The notes: a model not told the origin generated them from the sequence alone. 64,000 bases of DNA from Lachnospiraceae bacterium (GCA_015056815.1 SVFN01000014.1:1-64000), one strand, 5' to 3'; counted from the first letter of the stretch, positions 10,417 through 19,779 are shown. Program-made: numbers and translations.

Positions 10417-12405
10417 TTATTTATATGGTCTTGCATAGAAAACCACGTTGCTGTCTCGTAGCGGATCATATACTACGCCTCGTCTCGGATTAGCAGCATG
10501 TACCATCATGCCGTCTCCCACATAGATTGCCACATGAGAGATGTTGCGGAATTCCCCATTTTCTTCATACGAATAAAAGATAAGGTCTCCCGGCTTTAGG
10601 TCTTTCTTGTTGACTAACATTGCATTCTCATAGCAGTACTTTCCCTGCGGGGACGCCGTAGCCGGAAGGTCTATCCCGACCTCTTTATATAGTCTCTGCA
10701 CTAACGAACTACAGTCATAATATCCTTCCTCATAACGCCTGTCCTGACTGTAATGACATCCTATCTTTGTCATGGCAAGCTCAGCAACTGCAGCTCCGGC
10801 GGCACAGGAATAATAAGTATCCCAAAGGTCAGAATCCATAAGGTCTGTAAGCATTGTCTTTTGTTCCTCTGTCAGCGTTCCCTTGTTGATATAATCCTTA
10901 AATGTCAGGTTATGAACCGTTGTTCCGGAAGTAGTGACCATGACCTTATTAGTGTTGCCCTCTGCCAGATATGCCTCTACATGCTGTCTGCCCCACTGTC
11001 CGCAGTCCTCATGGTGGGCATAGAAAATATCAAAGTCATTCCCATAATGGTTCAGATCCCCGGTATCCTCAACCGTATAGGTTACTCCCTCAATCACCAC
11101 CTTAGTACCCATGGGAACTATCGGATTATAGGCATCCACCGCTATGGTATGCTTTGCTCTTGCTGTCTTTCCTGATGCAGTAATTCCATTTGCATAAGGA
11201 CCACAGCAGATAGCACACGGACAGTAAGCTGTCACCCAGACCTTTCCAAGCGAATCACCAACCTCTTTTTCTACTGCAGAACTTGCACTGTCGATATAAT
11301 TCATCTCTTCAAATACCTTTTTGAGATTTCTTTTCCCATCTTCATCCATGACAAATCCGGTCTTTCCATCCCCGTATAGAATCATATAGACCATAAGGGT
11401 ATCATTGAAGTTCGATACCGGAGCGCCGTTTTCCGTATTCTGATAAGTTATCTCATCTCCGTTTTCCTCAATCGCCATTACCTTTTTATTGAATTCCATA
11501 TAGTATGAACTCAGTACTGTCCTCGGATTTTCATAACCGGTATCCGGCAGAGGAAAGAATACGGATAAAGGCGAATTATATATAACGCCAAGAACGGCAA
11601 CAACTATTATTCCCACAAGTGCTATTACGGAAAATATACCAAGAAATGCCGGGAGTACCGAAACCGCTATCTTCTTTGCAAGCATAAGAGCTGCGGCTTT
11701 GACAGATTCCTTCATACTCAAAGCGACTGTCTGTTGGTTCTCATCATCTCTTCTCTTATTTGCAAGAAATACTTCAAGCATCCTCGCCTTTATGAAGCCG
11801 TGATTCTTTACTGCTTTTTCAGAACCGCCTCCGGTACTCTTAGTTTTTACTTGGCTGTGACTTTTTGCCTTAATAGCACTTTTCCTCTTCTCTATGTCAG
11901 AATAAGATGCGCTGCTATCATGCCTCTTCCTCTTCCTTCTGTCATATCGGCTTTTTCTAATGCTTATCTCTTTATCGGAATACCGCTTATTATCATCTGC
12001 TACTATTGCTGCATTCTTCTTTTCAGATGTACCTTTATTTTGCTCCGCTTTCTCTGTCTGCTTTTTCTTCAGATAAATTTGCTTTGCATGATCTGCACCG
12101 TTATAAACAGAAGAAAGTGCAAAAGCCGTAAGCCCTGCACTTTCCTTAATCTCTTCCCCACCTTCTATCTGGTCAGCTGCCTTGGAAGCTCCGATTCTTC
12201 CCATAGTATAGAGATTTCTTCCCTTTACATGAATTGATGAACCGGATTCCTTAATACTCTCCTTCACGCCGGATAATGATAATTTTTGTTTCCTGCGCAC
12301 GGGAGTGTTTTCCCTTATTTTCCTTCTGCCTTTTTTTATACGGAGCTTCGTACCTTTCTTTGTATGAAGCTCCATAGGCTTGTCTTCTACCTTTCGTATC
12401 TTCAT
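10417..12405 (-). CDS. Conjugation cell-wall hydrolase with 3D and NlpC/P60 domains
   Basis: The 662-residue protein opens peptidoglycan for the transfer channel. Residues 1-230 are a basic Lys/Arg-rich cytoplasmic region. A membrane segment follows at about 245-275 ('LGIFSVIALVGIIVVAVLGV'). About 385-470 is a 3D domain ('WVTAYCPCAICCG', then 'VEDTGDLNHYGNDFDIF'). The C-terminal NlpC/P60 peptidase has Cys in 'YYDCSSLVQ' and His in 'ISHVAIYVGDG'. Most related ICEs pair a lysozyme-like domain with NlpC/P60, so the 3D domain is a variation. I chose ATG 12405, six bases after GGAGG; the track's 12435 start would overlap virB4. It is VirB1-like in role and belongs with the VirB4 gene directly upstream. 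Confidence 0.92.
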   Translation of the reverse strand: MKIRKVEDKPMELHTKKGTKLRIKKGRRKIRENTPVRRKQKLSLSGVKESIKESGSSIHVKGRNLYTMGRIGASKAADQIEGGEEIKESAGLTAFALSSVYNGADHAKQIYLKKKQTEKAEQNKGTSEKKNAAIVADDNKRYSDKEISIRKSRYDRRKRKRHDSSASYSDIEKRKSAIKAKSHSQVKTKSTGGGSEKAVKNHGFIKARMLEVFLANKRRDDENQQTVALSMKESVKAAALMLAKKIAVSVLPAFLGIFSVIALVGIIVVAVLGVIYNSPLSVFFPLPDTGYENPRTVLSSYYMEFNKKVMAIEENGDEITYQNTENGAPVSNFNDTLMVYMILYGDGKTGFVMDEDGKRNLKKVFEEMNYIDSASSAVEKEVGDSLGKVWVTAYCPCAICCGPYANGITASGKTARAKHTIAVDAYNPIVPMGTKVVIEGVTYTVEDTGDLNHYGNDFDIFYAHHEDCGQWGRQHVEAYLAEGNTNKVMVTTSGTTVHNLTFKDYINKGTLTEEQKTMLTDLMDSDLWDTYYSCAAGAAVAELAMTKIGCHYSQDRRYEEGYYDCSSLVQRLYKEVGIDLPATASPQGKYCYENAMLVNKKDLKPGDLIFYSYEENGEFRNISHVAIYVGDGMMVHAANPRRGVVYDPLRDSNVVFYARPYK

Positions 12406-12419
12406 ACCGAACCTCCATT

Positions 12420-14948
12420 TTAATAAATCAGCCAACTATTGTCGTTTTCTGTCGAATCCTGTGTTATGTGTACCGTCTCCGTTAAATGACTGTTTTTCCT
12501 TTCATTTATCAGCCTTTTCACATAATCTCTTGCCTTATTCTCCGGCATAAATACAGTATCCTCTTCATCGACATCTTCCTCACTTTGTTCTACATTATCC
12601 GACAAGCCGAGGGCAATTTTCTCATGAATGTTGGTATTATATAGCTGATAAAGTGCTGTGTCCTTTCCGATAGTATTGTCAAACGGTATCACCGTACTGC
12701 CGCACTTGATAAGTCCTGTTCCGCTTGGAGAATTGCTGACAAATCTAAGCTGTGCATCCGATACCCCTATCACTTCGGAAAGCTTGGCACTGTCGATATT
12801 GCTCTGCTTTAAGAGCGCAACAAACTCACTGTTGGATATGAGTGTCGAAGCGATATAATTCTGCAAAAGGTCTGTTACATTCTGCGATATACCTGTACAA
12901 AGTCCGCCCTGCTTTCTTACCTTTTTCCATAGCTGCTGCAGGTAGGTCGCACTGTAATCGCTTGAAAGCAGGACATGACACTCATCTATATAGAGCCATG
13001 TAGCCCTTCCCCTCTTTCCGTTCTCAATAATACGTGACTGTATCGCCTCCATCATGACGAGCATGGCAACCGGAGCGAGCTGTGTTCCCAAGTCCTGAAT
13101 ACCGTACACTGTGAATCTGTTATTCTCATCCACATTTGTATGATGATTGAATATATTAAGTGAGCCCTCTACAAACAGCTCAAGGCACAGTGCCAGCTCT
13201 CCTGCTTCCATCTCACTCTGTTCCTTTAAGATATGATAAAAGTCTGTCATGAGTGGCACCTGCTTAGTCCTGAATGCCCTCATATAAAGCTCTCTTATAC
13301 ATCTGTCTATGATACTGTGATGCTTCTGATTCAGTGTACTTCCAAGAAGCTGGTCACAGATACCGAGCATGAACTCCGACTTGTCCACAATTACATCTCT
13401 GAGTCCCTTTTCATTGATATTCTTAAGGTCTGCGTCCAAAGGATTCACATAATTCTTAGTGTACGCAGACAGATTAACAACCGCACCGCCGAATGTCTTC
13501 GCTATATCAAAATACTCCGACATTGGATCTATCACTATTACATCATCACCGGTATTTAAGAACACCTGTCCCATACCCTGCTTACAGAAAAATGATTTTC
13601 CACTTCCCGGAACTCCGAACACAAAGCCGTTACCATTAAGGAGCTTCTTTCTGTTTCCTACATTTACATTCTTACTGATCTGGTTGATACCATAATAAAT
13701 GCCGCCCTTATCATTCATTTCCTGTACATTGAAAGGAAGCAGCACCGCCACCGACTGCGTAAGCATGGAGCGCATGGTCTCCACCTGACGTACTCCGATA
13801 GGCAGTGCAGTATTAAGTGCTTCCCTCTGTTTTAGAAAATGTGTGTCAATCACAACGGAATTACGCTTGCCAATGGTCTCTACCGTCTCTGTGATACTCT
13901 CCAATTCTTCCTTGCTCTCTGCTACGATAATGATAGTAACAGCCACATAGAAAAGGCACTGGTCGTTCTCTCTCACATCATCCATAATGCCCTCTATCTC
14001 TTTCTTTTCCGTTCTCTTTGCATAGGAGATTTCCGAAGAAAAATCATTATTCTTATTACGGACTCTCTGCTGCTTAATGATATCCGATTCGATACCAAGA
14101 TACTTTTTCTGAAGCACCTTTGTCGTGATATCCTTGGGAATCGGAACTATATCAATACTTGTAATGCAGTGAACCGGAAGCGATGTTATCTCATTTAAGA
14201 ATCGGTCTGATAGTGAACTCGGATACTTTTTTATAAAAAGTGCCCTGCTGAATTTTCCTTCATCCTCCATGTGGTCGGGGAAATACTTGACCACACCGTT
14301 ACAGAGATCATTTTTAAAATCAGCTCCCACCTTCTTTGCGTGCTTAATGTCAAAATCAAACTCTCCTTCATTTCCCAGATGATAGAAGTCGTGTAATACC
14401 TTTAATCGTTCATTCCCGGAAAGGGCTGTAATATCTGCACCAAGTTCGCCAAATGCCTTATGCACCGTTGCCTCAATCGTTGCAAACTGCGCCTTCGCCT
14501 CTTCAAAATTCTTACGCTCTATGGTGATAGTAAGATACCTTTCCTGCTCTATTCCCTGCCTGCCCTCTCGTATTTTTTCCTCAATGATATCGTTATATAT
14601 CTTTCGATACTTATCATACTCATCTCCCGTAAGCTTTAGCAGGATATAATTCCTGAGCTGGTTCATATCACGGTTTTTATTATTTACCGTTATCTTAAAT
14701 GCACAGTCCATGGAATTAAGGAACTTGCAGTATCTTTCAAAAATATCTATCTGCTCATCCTCATTGGTTGTGGTGTAGTTGATATCCGAAAAACGGTAGC
14801 ATTTGCTGAAGCGGTTCTTTGCCACTTCAAAGATACCATTCTCCGCCACTTTCATGATCTCTATTGTTTCCTGTATGGACTTCGGTGTCCTGTAAAGCGG
14901 TTCGCTCGCTTTTTTCAGCTCCACGAAGCCGTCTGAAAATATTCCCAT
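12420..14948 (-). CDS. VirB4-like conjugation ATPase
   Basis: An 842-residue type IV secretion ATPase that powers assembly or substrate handling at the inner membrane face. Walker A is 'GVPGSGKSFF' (about 450), the acidic Walker B region is 'TWLYIDECHVLL' (about 654), and 'VIDPMSEYFDIAKTFGG' lies between them as in the VirB4/TraE family. It has no transmembrane segment of its own, in line with firmicute versions that act with the membrane protein PrgI, encoded just upstream. AGGAGG precedes ATG 14948 at proper spacing. The length is normal for the family in Gram-positive ICEs and all nucleotide-binding motifs are intact. Confidence 0.96.
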   Translation of the reverse strand: MGIFSDGFVELKKASEPLYRTPKSIQETIEIMKVAENGIFEVAKNRFSKCYRFSDINYTTTNEDEQIDIFERYCKFLNSMDCAFKITVNNKNRDMNQLRNYILLKLTGDEYDKYRKIYNDIIEEKIREGRQGIEQERYLTITIERKNFEEAKAQFATIEATVHKAFGELGADITALSGNERLKVLHDFYHLGNEGEFDFDIKHAKKVGADFKNDLCNGVVKYFPDHMEDEGKFSRALFIKKYPSSLSDRFLNEITSLPVHCITSIDIVPIPKDITTKVLQKKYLGIESDIIKQQRVRNKNNDFSSEISYAKRTEKKEIEGIMDDVRENDQCLFYVAVTIIIVAESKEELESITETVETIGKRNSVVIDTHFLKQREALNTALPIGVRQVETMRSMLTQSVAVLLPFNVQEMNDKGGIYYGINQISKNVNVGNRKKLLNGNGFVFGVPGSGKSFFCKQGMGQVFLNTGDDVIVIDPMSEYFDIAKTFGGAVVNLSAYTKNYVNPLDADLKNINEKGLRDVIVDKSEFMLGICDQLLGSTLNQKHHSIIDRCIRELYMRAFRTKQVPLMTDFYHILKEQSEMEAGELALCLELFVEGSLNIFNHHTNVDENNRFTVYGIQDLGTQLAPVAMLVMMEAIQSRIIENGKRGRATWLYIDECHVLLSSDYSATYLQQLWKKVRKQGGLCTGISQNVTDLLQNYIASTLISNSEFVALLKQSNIDSAKLSEVIGVSDAQLRFVSNSPSGTGLIKCGSTVIPFDNTIGKDTALYQLYNTNIHEKIALGLSDNVEQSEEDVDEEDTVFMPENKARDYVKRLINERKNSHLTETVHITQDSTENDNSWLIY

Positions 14949-14961
14949 TTTTTACATCCTC

Positions 14962-15501
14962 CTATCTGAAATACTTGTACCAGACCGCAAAACCGATAAA
15001 AGAAAAAACGGCTGCGATAAGGAAAATCAGTGCCTTTACCATTCCCTTCTTAGCCGTTTCAAAATCTTCTTTGTTATCTGTATTACTTCTGTTATTTTCA
15101 TTATTTTTATTGCCGCTATCTATGGAGTTTCCCTTGCCTTTTTTCTTGCCAGCCTTCTTCTCGGCAGTAAGCTCCTCCATGCGTATCTTCTCCACTTCTG
15201 TCTCACCCTCCGTCGATAGATAGGTCAGAGGTTTATTCTTAAAAGCGAAGTGCAGCTTCTTTTTCATCATCTGCATGAAAGTCATTCCATTGTAAGAATA
15301 AAACCCCGAAAGTGCTATCGGTGCAACAGCCGGAATTGCTATGTAGGCGCTGACTGTCAACCCTACATATCTGTATAAGAGCAGCACGATACCGCCACCT
15401 ACCACCACAGATGCGATACTGAATATGAGCTGCCTTGCCGTAAGCCCCATGACCACCGTTTCCTTGTAGCGGTCTATATCCTTGTTTACTTCTATTACCA
15501 T
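14962..15501 (-). CDS. PrgI family (VirB3-like) conjugation membrane protein
   Basis: This 179-residue protein matches PrgI: an N-terminal 'VNKDIDRYKETVVMGLTARQ' followed by two close membrane helices (about residues 25-45 and 50-70) and the conserved 'YNGMTFMQMMKKKLHF' stretch. A hydrophilic Asn/Lys/Glu-rich spacer then leads to a third C-terminal helix ('GMVKALIFLIAAVFSFIGFA'), which is an addition compared with the shortest PrgI proteins. It lies 13 bases before virB4 and has AGGAGG at its start. It probably anchors VirB4 to the membrane within the transfer channel. Confidence 0.93.
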   Translation of the reverse strand: MVIEVNKDIDRYKETVVMGLTARQLIFSIASVVVGGGIVLLLYRYVGLTVSAYIAIPAVAPIALSGFYSYNGMTFMQMMKKKLHFAFKNKPLTYLSTEGETEVEKIRMEELTAEKKAGKKKGKGNSIDSGNKNNENNRSNTDNKEDFETAKKGMVKALIFLIAAVFSFIGFAVWYKYFR

Positions 15502-15523
15502 ATAATCCTCCTTATTTTGTCGA

Positions 15524-15548
15524 AATATCTATCTAAAAGACAGATATT
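15524..15548. promoter_or_regulatory. Candidate operator of the toxin-antitoxin operon
   Basis: AATATCT and AGATATT form an inverted repeat 11 bases apart, ending three bases before the -35 box of the toxin-antitoxin promoter. RelB/DinJ antitoxins usually autorepress through such sites; binding here is inferred. Confidence 0.5.
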
Positions 15549-15551
15549 GAA

Positions 15552-15580
15552 TTGACATTGCAACGCAACAGATATATAAT
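15552..15580 (+). promoter_or_regulatory. Consensus sigma-A promoter of the toxin-antitoxin operon
   Basis: TTGACA and TATAAT are both perfect consensus boxes with exactly 17 bases between them, 32 bases upstream of the antitoxin start codon. Confidence 0.92.
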
Positions 15581-15612
15581 TTAATTAGAATTAAGCGAAA
15601 GGAGTTGATACT

Positions 15613-15906
15613 ATGTCTGCTGCAACCAAAGAATCAACTACTACTACCTTTAGTGTCCGTATGGATAAGGACATCAAATCACAATGTGAAACTATGTATG
15701 GAGAGCTGGGCATCAACCTTACAACTGCTATCAATGTTTTTCTCCGCCAGTCGCTGCGTGCCGGTGGATTTCCATTTGATGTAAGACTTGATAAGCCTAA
15801 TCAGGAAACCATCGCTGCCATGATGGAAGCGAACAGCCTCGCCCACAATCCGAGTATAAAAAAATATTCCGATGTGGAAGAAGCGCTTGCGGAGCTTAAG
15901 CGATGA
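15613..15906 (+). CDS. RelB/DinJ family antitoxin
   Basis: A 97-residue antitoxin. The N-terminal ribbon-helix-helix ('TTFSVRMDKDIKSQCETMYGELGINLTTAINVFLRQ', shown here in part) is the DNA-binding and dimerising half, and 'GGFPFDVRLDKPN' is the signature turn of the DinJ group. The acidic C-terminal tail 'YSDVEEALAELKR' should wrap the toxin. AAAGGAG is placed properly before ATG 15613. Its last four bases overlap the toxin start (ATGA), coupling translation. It runs against the transfer genes on both sides, with its own consensus promoter and terminator, so it is an independent cassette that likely stabilises the element. Confidence 0.93.
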   Translation: MSAATKESTTTTFSVRMDKDIKSQCETMYGELGINLTTAINVFLRQSLRAGGFPFDVRLDKPNQETIAAMMEANSLAHNPSIKKYSDVEEALAELKR

Positions 15907-16193
15907 AAGAACAAAAGTACAGTATAGTCTGGTCTACGCAGTTCAAAAAAGACTACAAACGTTCCATGAAGCGACATCTTGACATCACTCTTCTTGATGA
16001 TATAATCCGAAAGCTGTCCAAGGGTGAGACATTAGATGAAGCAAATAAAGACCATGCTCTTTCAGGTAACTGGTCAGGTTTTCGTGAATGTCACATACAA
16101 CCGGACTGGCTTCTCATTTATAAAATTGAAGATGATGTACTTGTGCTTACTCTTACCCGTACCGGTACACATAGTGACTTGTTTGGTAAGTAG
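15903..16193 (+). CDS. YafQ-type mRNA interferase toxin (RelE/ParE fold)
   Basis: This 96-residue toxin fits the YafQ branch of the RelE superfamily, ribosome-dependent mRNA endonucleases that stop translation. The start 'YSIVWSTQFKKDYKRSMKRH' is typical, as are 'DHALSGNWSGFRECHIQPDW' and 'LLIYKIEDDVLVLTLTRTGTHSDLF'. The residues expected in catalysis (His in 'DHAL', His in 'ECHI', Asp in 'QPDW', the His of 'GTHSDLF') are present, so the toxin is probably active. It overlaps the antitoxin by four bases and is followed immediately by a terminator that separates it from the converging VirB6-like gene. Confidence 0.93.
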   Translation: MKEQKYSIVWSTQFKKDYKRSMKRHLDITLLDDIIRKLSKGETLDEANKDHALSGNWSGFRECHIQPDWLLIYKIEDDVLVLTLTRTGTHSDLFGK

Positions 16194-16198
16194 CAACG

Positions 16199-16225
16199 AG
16201 AGGGATATTCGTATCCCTCTTTTTT
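16199..16225 (+). terminator. Terminator of the toxin-antitoxin operon
   Basis: AGAGGGATA pairs with TATCCCTCT across a tiny loop, followed by TTTTTT. It ends one base from the stop codon of the convergent VirB6-like gene. Confidence 0.88.
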
Positions 16226-16226
16226 A

Positions 16227-17069
16227 TTACAAACCAAGCGCCTTGCTCGTAAGGCTCTGCGCTCCCTTCACACTTCCCACAGTAAGTGCTATCGTAAATG
16301 TCATCTCGCAGAGATATATGAGTGTCTTAGCCCAGTCTGCATAATTCCCTGTAAATGACGGAAGCCCTGCATTTATAAATGCATTGCACAGTATGATTGC
16401 CAGTGCCATCGTCACCGCCTCCAATACTACCGAGAGAAAATATTTACTGTAGGATACTGCCGTATGCGACACCATGCGGTTGCCACCCATGGTTGAAAAT
16501 GCTATCGAACCAAGAGGCACTATTACAAGCAGCTTCAAAAATCTGAAATACACCGTATATATCAGAAAGAATCCGCAGATTATCACTATGATTGATAAAA
16601 GCGCCGCAAGTATCAGCATGATAAGGGATTCTCCAAATCCCAAATCTTTTATGACATCTGCCTGTGCACTGTCTATCTTAAGCTCTGTTGCCTGCCCATT
16701 CGATAACAGTCCCACCAGATTACCGACAGAGGTAAATATCGACTTCATTATTGTTACATTATTTGCTACAAACCACTCGGCAAGTCCGAGCCTTATCAAA
16801 AGTCTCAGTATCACTTCAAACCGCATTTCTTCTCTTACATCCACCGATTCTGAACAGAAACCGATAACAAAGAAAAGTACCACAAGTGATGAACCGACTG
16901 CTACAAATATCGGCTCTATCCCGGAGATAATTCCCCATGGACCGCCGCTTTTAAATTCCACCGGGGATTGTCCCAAAAGACCAAACACAAGGGCTACCTG
17001 ATTGTTCCAGAAGCCGAATACCATGTTGAGAAGGTCGAGGATTTTGTCCCCTAACTTAAATATGTCCAT
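16227..17069 (-). CDS. VirB6/TrbL-like conjugation membrane protein
   Basis: A 280-residue polytopic membrane protein with about six hydrophobic segments, including 'SSLVVLFFVIGFC', 'LIMLILAALLSIIVIICGFFLI', 'LLVIVPLGSIAFSTM' and 'FLSVVLEAVTMALAIILC'. The central 'YFRFLKLLVIVPLGSIAFSTMGG' region is characteristic of the VirB6-like channel component of firmicute ICEs. It lies downstream of the Maff2 gene and upstream of prgI, in normal order except that the toxin-antitoxin cassette is inserted between it and prgI. The ribosome site is weak (GGCGGAATC). It should form part of the inner-membrane pore. Confidence 0.88.
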   Translation of the reverse strand: MDIFKLGDKILDLLNMVFGFWNNQVALVFGLLGQSPVEFKSGGPWGIISGIEPIFVAVGSSLVVLFFVIGFCSESVDVREEMRFEVILRLLIRLGLAEWFVANNVTIMKSIFTSVGNLVGLLSNGQATELKIDSAQADVIKDLGFGESLIMLILAALLSIIVIICGFFLIYTVYFRFLKLLVIVPLGSIAFSTMGGNRMVSHTAVSYSKYFLSVVLEAVTMALAIILCNAFINAGLPSFTGNYADWAKTLIYLCEMTFTIALTVGSVKGAQSLTSKALGL

Positions 17070-17152
17070 AACGATTCCGCCAGATTCTCACGGTGGCAGA
17101 ATCCCCTCTGCCACCTCCGGCTTTCCTCCTTTCCCGTAAAACTCCGATTTTT

Positions 17153-17497
17153 TCAGAATCCAAGGAAGGTAAGCACAGTTGAGATACCTGCCATCATTAC
17201 TCCAGCCACAATGCCCTTAAGTGCTGAATTCATGGTTGATGAATCCTGCTGCTGATAGGCTTGTGCAAACTCCATTACATTCTTTGCAAGAATGATCACT
17301 CCTACTGCACCGATTATGGCAATCACAAGTGTCTTTAAGTTTTCGAGAGGTTTTGTGACTGCCTCCGTACCTGCTGCAAATGCTACTGTATTCATAGTAC
17401 TTAAAGCATACGCTGTACCTGCCACAGACGGTACTATCACCTTCTTAGTTACATCCTTAATCTTAGCTAACATTCCATTCTTCTTATTCATAATCAT
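17153..17497 (-). CDS. Maff2 family small membrane protein
   Basis: The 114-residue protein belongs to the Maff2 family found only in mobile elements, always between VirD4 and VirB6-like genes. It has an N-terminal signal-like segment ending in 'TVAFAAGTEAV', a hydrophobic helix 'LKTLVIAIIGAVGVIILAKNV', the conserved 'AQAYQQQDSSTMNSALKGI' and a second helix 'AGVMMAGISTVLTFLGF'. Size, signal sequence and two helices recall VirB2-type pilins, an analogy rather than proven homology. AAGGAG precedes ATG 17497; ATG 17491 is an alternative with slightly better spacing. Confidence 0.93.
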   Translation of the reverse strand: MIMNKKNGMLAKIKDVTKKVIVPSVAGTAYALSTMNTVAFAAGTEAVTKPLENLKTLVIAIIGAVGVIILAKNVMEFAQAYQQQDSSTMNSALKGIVAGVMMAGISTVLTFLGF

Positions 17498-17515
17498 AAT
17501 TCTCCTTTTTTAATA

Positions 17516-19774
17516 TTATTTTGCTTTTTGCCCGCCATACTTTTTACGCATGGCTGCCATCTTAACTACGCTGTTCTCCGGATTGGCATACGATAAGATA
17601 TATTCCTCCGGAAGCTTCTCATCCACAGCTCTTTTTATCTCGCTTTTTTGTGCCGGTGAGAACTTCATGTGTTCCAGTCTGTGGGCGAGAGTATCGCCGG
17701 AATTATTACTGGTGTCGTTGTCAGCGGAACTATTGGTATCATCTTTAACATTCCTTTCTTCCTCAGATTGTTCGACCTTCCGCTTCGCATTCGCTTTCTT
17801 AAGTGCGATAAGCTCTGCCACAAGGTTCCTCTCGGTCTCTTCATCCGGTGTATAGGCAAGTTCTCCGGTATTCTCCTGCTCCCTGTACTCCTGCTCTGCT
17901 TCCTTCCGGTCCATATCCATGAAACGCTTATCTGCGCCGGCATCATCGAGCAGCATGAATTCATCGTATGTCAGTGTATCTATGTAAACTGCTTCCCCCT
18001 TTAGCTTCCGCTTCTCATACTGCATAAGACCTTCTCTGGTCAGTATCACGAATGGCGGGGCAAGCAGGTTGTCGGGTAACTTTGGCACAAATGTAAAAGG
18101 TTCTCCCTCTCCATCTGCACTCTGGATAAATCTCTTATGCTTCGGAGTAAAATACTTATTATCAAGCACCGGATTAAGACCACGGATAAACACAAGACAT
18201 TTCTTGTTATCCAACATCCTCACTTCATCCGGCGTCAGTATCTCCCTTCCGAGAACATCTATGTTCTTTGAGGAACTTCCCTGCCTTCCCTTTGTCTCAC
18301 CACTTGATTTCTTATCAATCGTCATCTTTCCTAAAAGCTTGGAAATGTACTCATGGGTGCTCTGCTCATTGCCACCGAGATAGACGGTCGTATCGCAGTT
18401 ACCGGTGATGGTTTCCCAAGTATCCTTAAAAAGTGCCTTGATCTGAGCAAGGTTCTGTATGATAATGACTGATGAAATCTCCCTGTTTCGCATGGTTGAG
18501 AGCAGTGAACAGAAGTCATCCGGCAGGGCAACATTGGCGAACTCGTCCAAGAGGAATGTCACATGTATCGGAAGCCTTCCCCCATAGTTGAAATCCGCCT
18601 GATAATATAGTTCCTGAAAGATTTGTGTATATAAAAGACCGATAATAAAGTTGTAAGACTTGTCGGAATCCGGTATCACACAGAAAAGAGCGGTCTTTGT
18701 TCTCCCGTCTGCATTTACTCCCGTACCAAGCTCGGCAAGGTTTAAGTCATCCTTGGAAAGCAGCTTCATGACCTGCTTATTTTCCAGCTTCGCCAGTCTT
18801 GAGTTGGCTGAAATGATAATGGAACGAATGGTATCCCCGGCTCCACGCATACATTTGTTATACTGTTTGACAGCAGGGTGGTCGCTTCCAAGTGGCGAAG
18901 TCGCCTCAAGAAATGACATTCTCGCATCAAGGTCTGACACCTTGTCCTTTTCCGTAACCTCTGCCTCCGATAACAGGTCCATTACGGACTTCATATTGCG
19001 GGTGGCTGGCGGCATCTCAAGCCAGACATAATAAAAAAGAGCCTGTAAAAACATGCCCTCTGCTTTGTCCCAAAATGGATCATTTGGTGCTGCGTTCTTT
19101 GGTGTTGTATTACTCATTAAGTTGGTAACAAGCTTTACCACATCCGTCTCTTCACGGATATAGGTGAAAGGATTGTAGCAGTCACTCTTATCCATCTCCA
19201 ATAAATTGATAACTCTTACATTGTAGCCGTTACGCCTTAACATCTCACCCTCACTTCTAAGGATCTCGCCCTTCGGGTCGGTGACGATAAAGGAGGTATT
19301 AAGCTGCATAAGGTTCGGTTTGACTTCATAAAATGTCTTACCTGCACCACTCCCGCCGATGATAAGGCAGTTGTTGTTAAGCCCTGTCTTTCTGGTATCA
19401 AGGCTCATTCTCACATTCTGAGAAAGTATACGATTCTTATCATCTTCCTTATCTGCTATTACCCGGTTAAGTTCCTTTGGAGATGCCAGTCTCGCTGTTC
19501 CATACTCTTTTCCCGGCATGAAATTATACTGGCTTGTGTAATACATGATTACAGCCATGACATATATGAGCAGTGCTATTATCACAGCCTTAAGAGTAGT
19601 CTCACTATAATAATCCCTAAGTGGGTAGGCGAATACCTCTTCCAAGCTCTCCATAAATGCACCAAATTCCATACCTGTTTTCCATGCACCATTTACCAGA
19701 TATCCCAGATATGCCGATAAAAAAGCGCCTATGATTATCATAGGCACGAAAGGTTTCTTCTTATTTGTCTGCAT
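17516..19774 (-). CDS. VirD4-like type IV coupling protein (PcfC/TraG type)
   Basis: This 752-residue coupling ATPase links the relaxase-DNA complex to the channel. Two N-terminal membrane helices ('FVPMIIIGAFLSAYLGYLV' and 'AVIIALLIYVMAVIMYYTS') are followed by 'YGTARLASPKEL', Walker A 'IGGSGAGKT' (about 141), 'DPKGEIL', and Walker B 'FLLDEFANVALPDDF' (about 410). A charged, Asn/Ser-rich tail ends the protein. ATG 19774 is chosen because GAGG lies nine bases upstream; the GTG at 19783 would overlap that site. It starts five bases after the PcfB-like gene, the usual PcfB-PcfC pair. All motor motifs are intact. Confidence 0.96.
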   Translation of the reverse strand: MQTNKKKPFVPMIIIGAFLSAYLGYLVNGAWKTGMEFGAFMESLEEVFAYPLRDYYSETTLKAVIIALLIYVMAVIMYYTSQYNFMPGKEYGTARLASPKELNRVIADKEDDKNRILSQNVRMSLDTRKTGLNNNCLIIGGSGAGKTFYEVKPNLMQLNTSFIVTDPKGEILRSEGEMLRRNGYNVRVINLLEMDKSDCYNPFTYIREETDVVKLVTNLMSNTTPKNAAPNDPFWDKAEGMFLQALFYYVWLEMPPATRNMKSVMDLLSEAEVTEKDKVSDLDARMSFLEATSPLGSDHPAVKQYNKCMRGAGDTIRSIIISANSRLAKLENKQVMKLLSKDDLNLAELGTGVNADGRTKTALFCVIPDSDKSYNFIIGLLYTQIFQELYYQADFNYGGRLPIHVTFLLDEFANVALPDDFCSLLSTMRNREISSVIIIQNLAQIKALFKDTWETITGNCDTTVYLGGNEQSTHEYISKLLGKMTIDKKSSGETKGRQGSSSKNIDVLGREILTPDEVRMLDNKKCLVFIRGLNPVLDNKYFTPKHKRFIQSADGEGEPFTFVPKLPDNLLAPPFVILTREGLMQYEKRKLKGEAVYIDTLTYDEFMLLDDAGADKRFMDMDRKEAEQEYREQENTGELAYTPDEETERNLVAELIALKKANAKRKVEQSEEERNVKDDTNSSADNDTSNNSGDTLAHRLEHMKFSPAQKSEIKRAVDEKLPEEYILSYANPENSVVKMAAMRKKYGGQKAK

Positions 19775-19779
19775 CCGTA

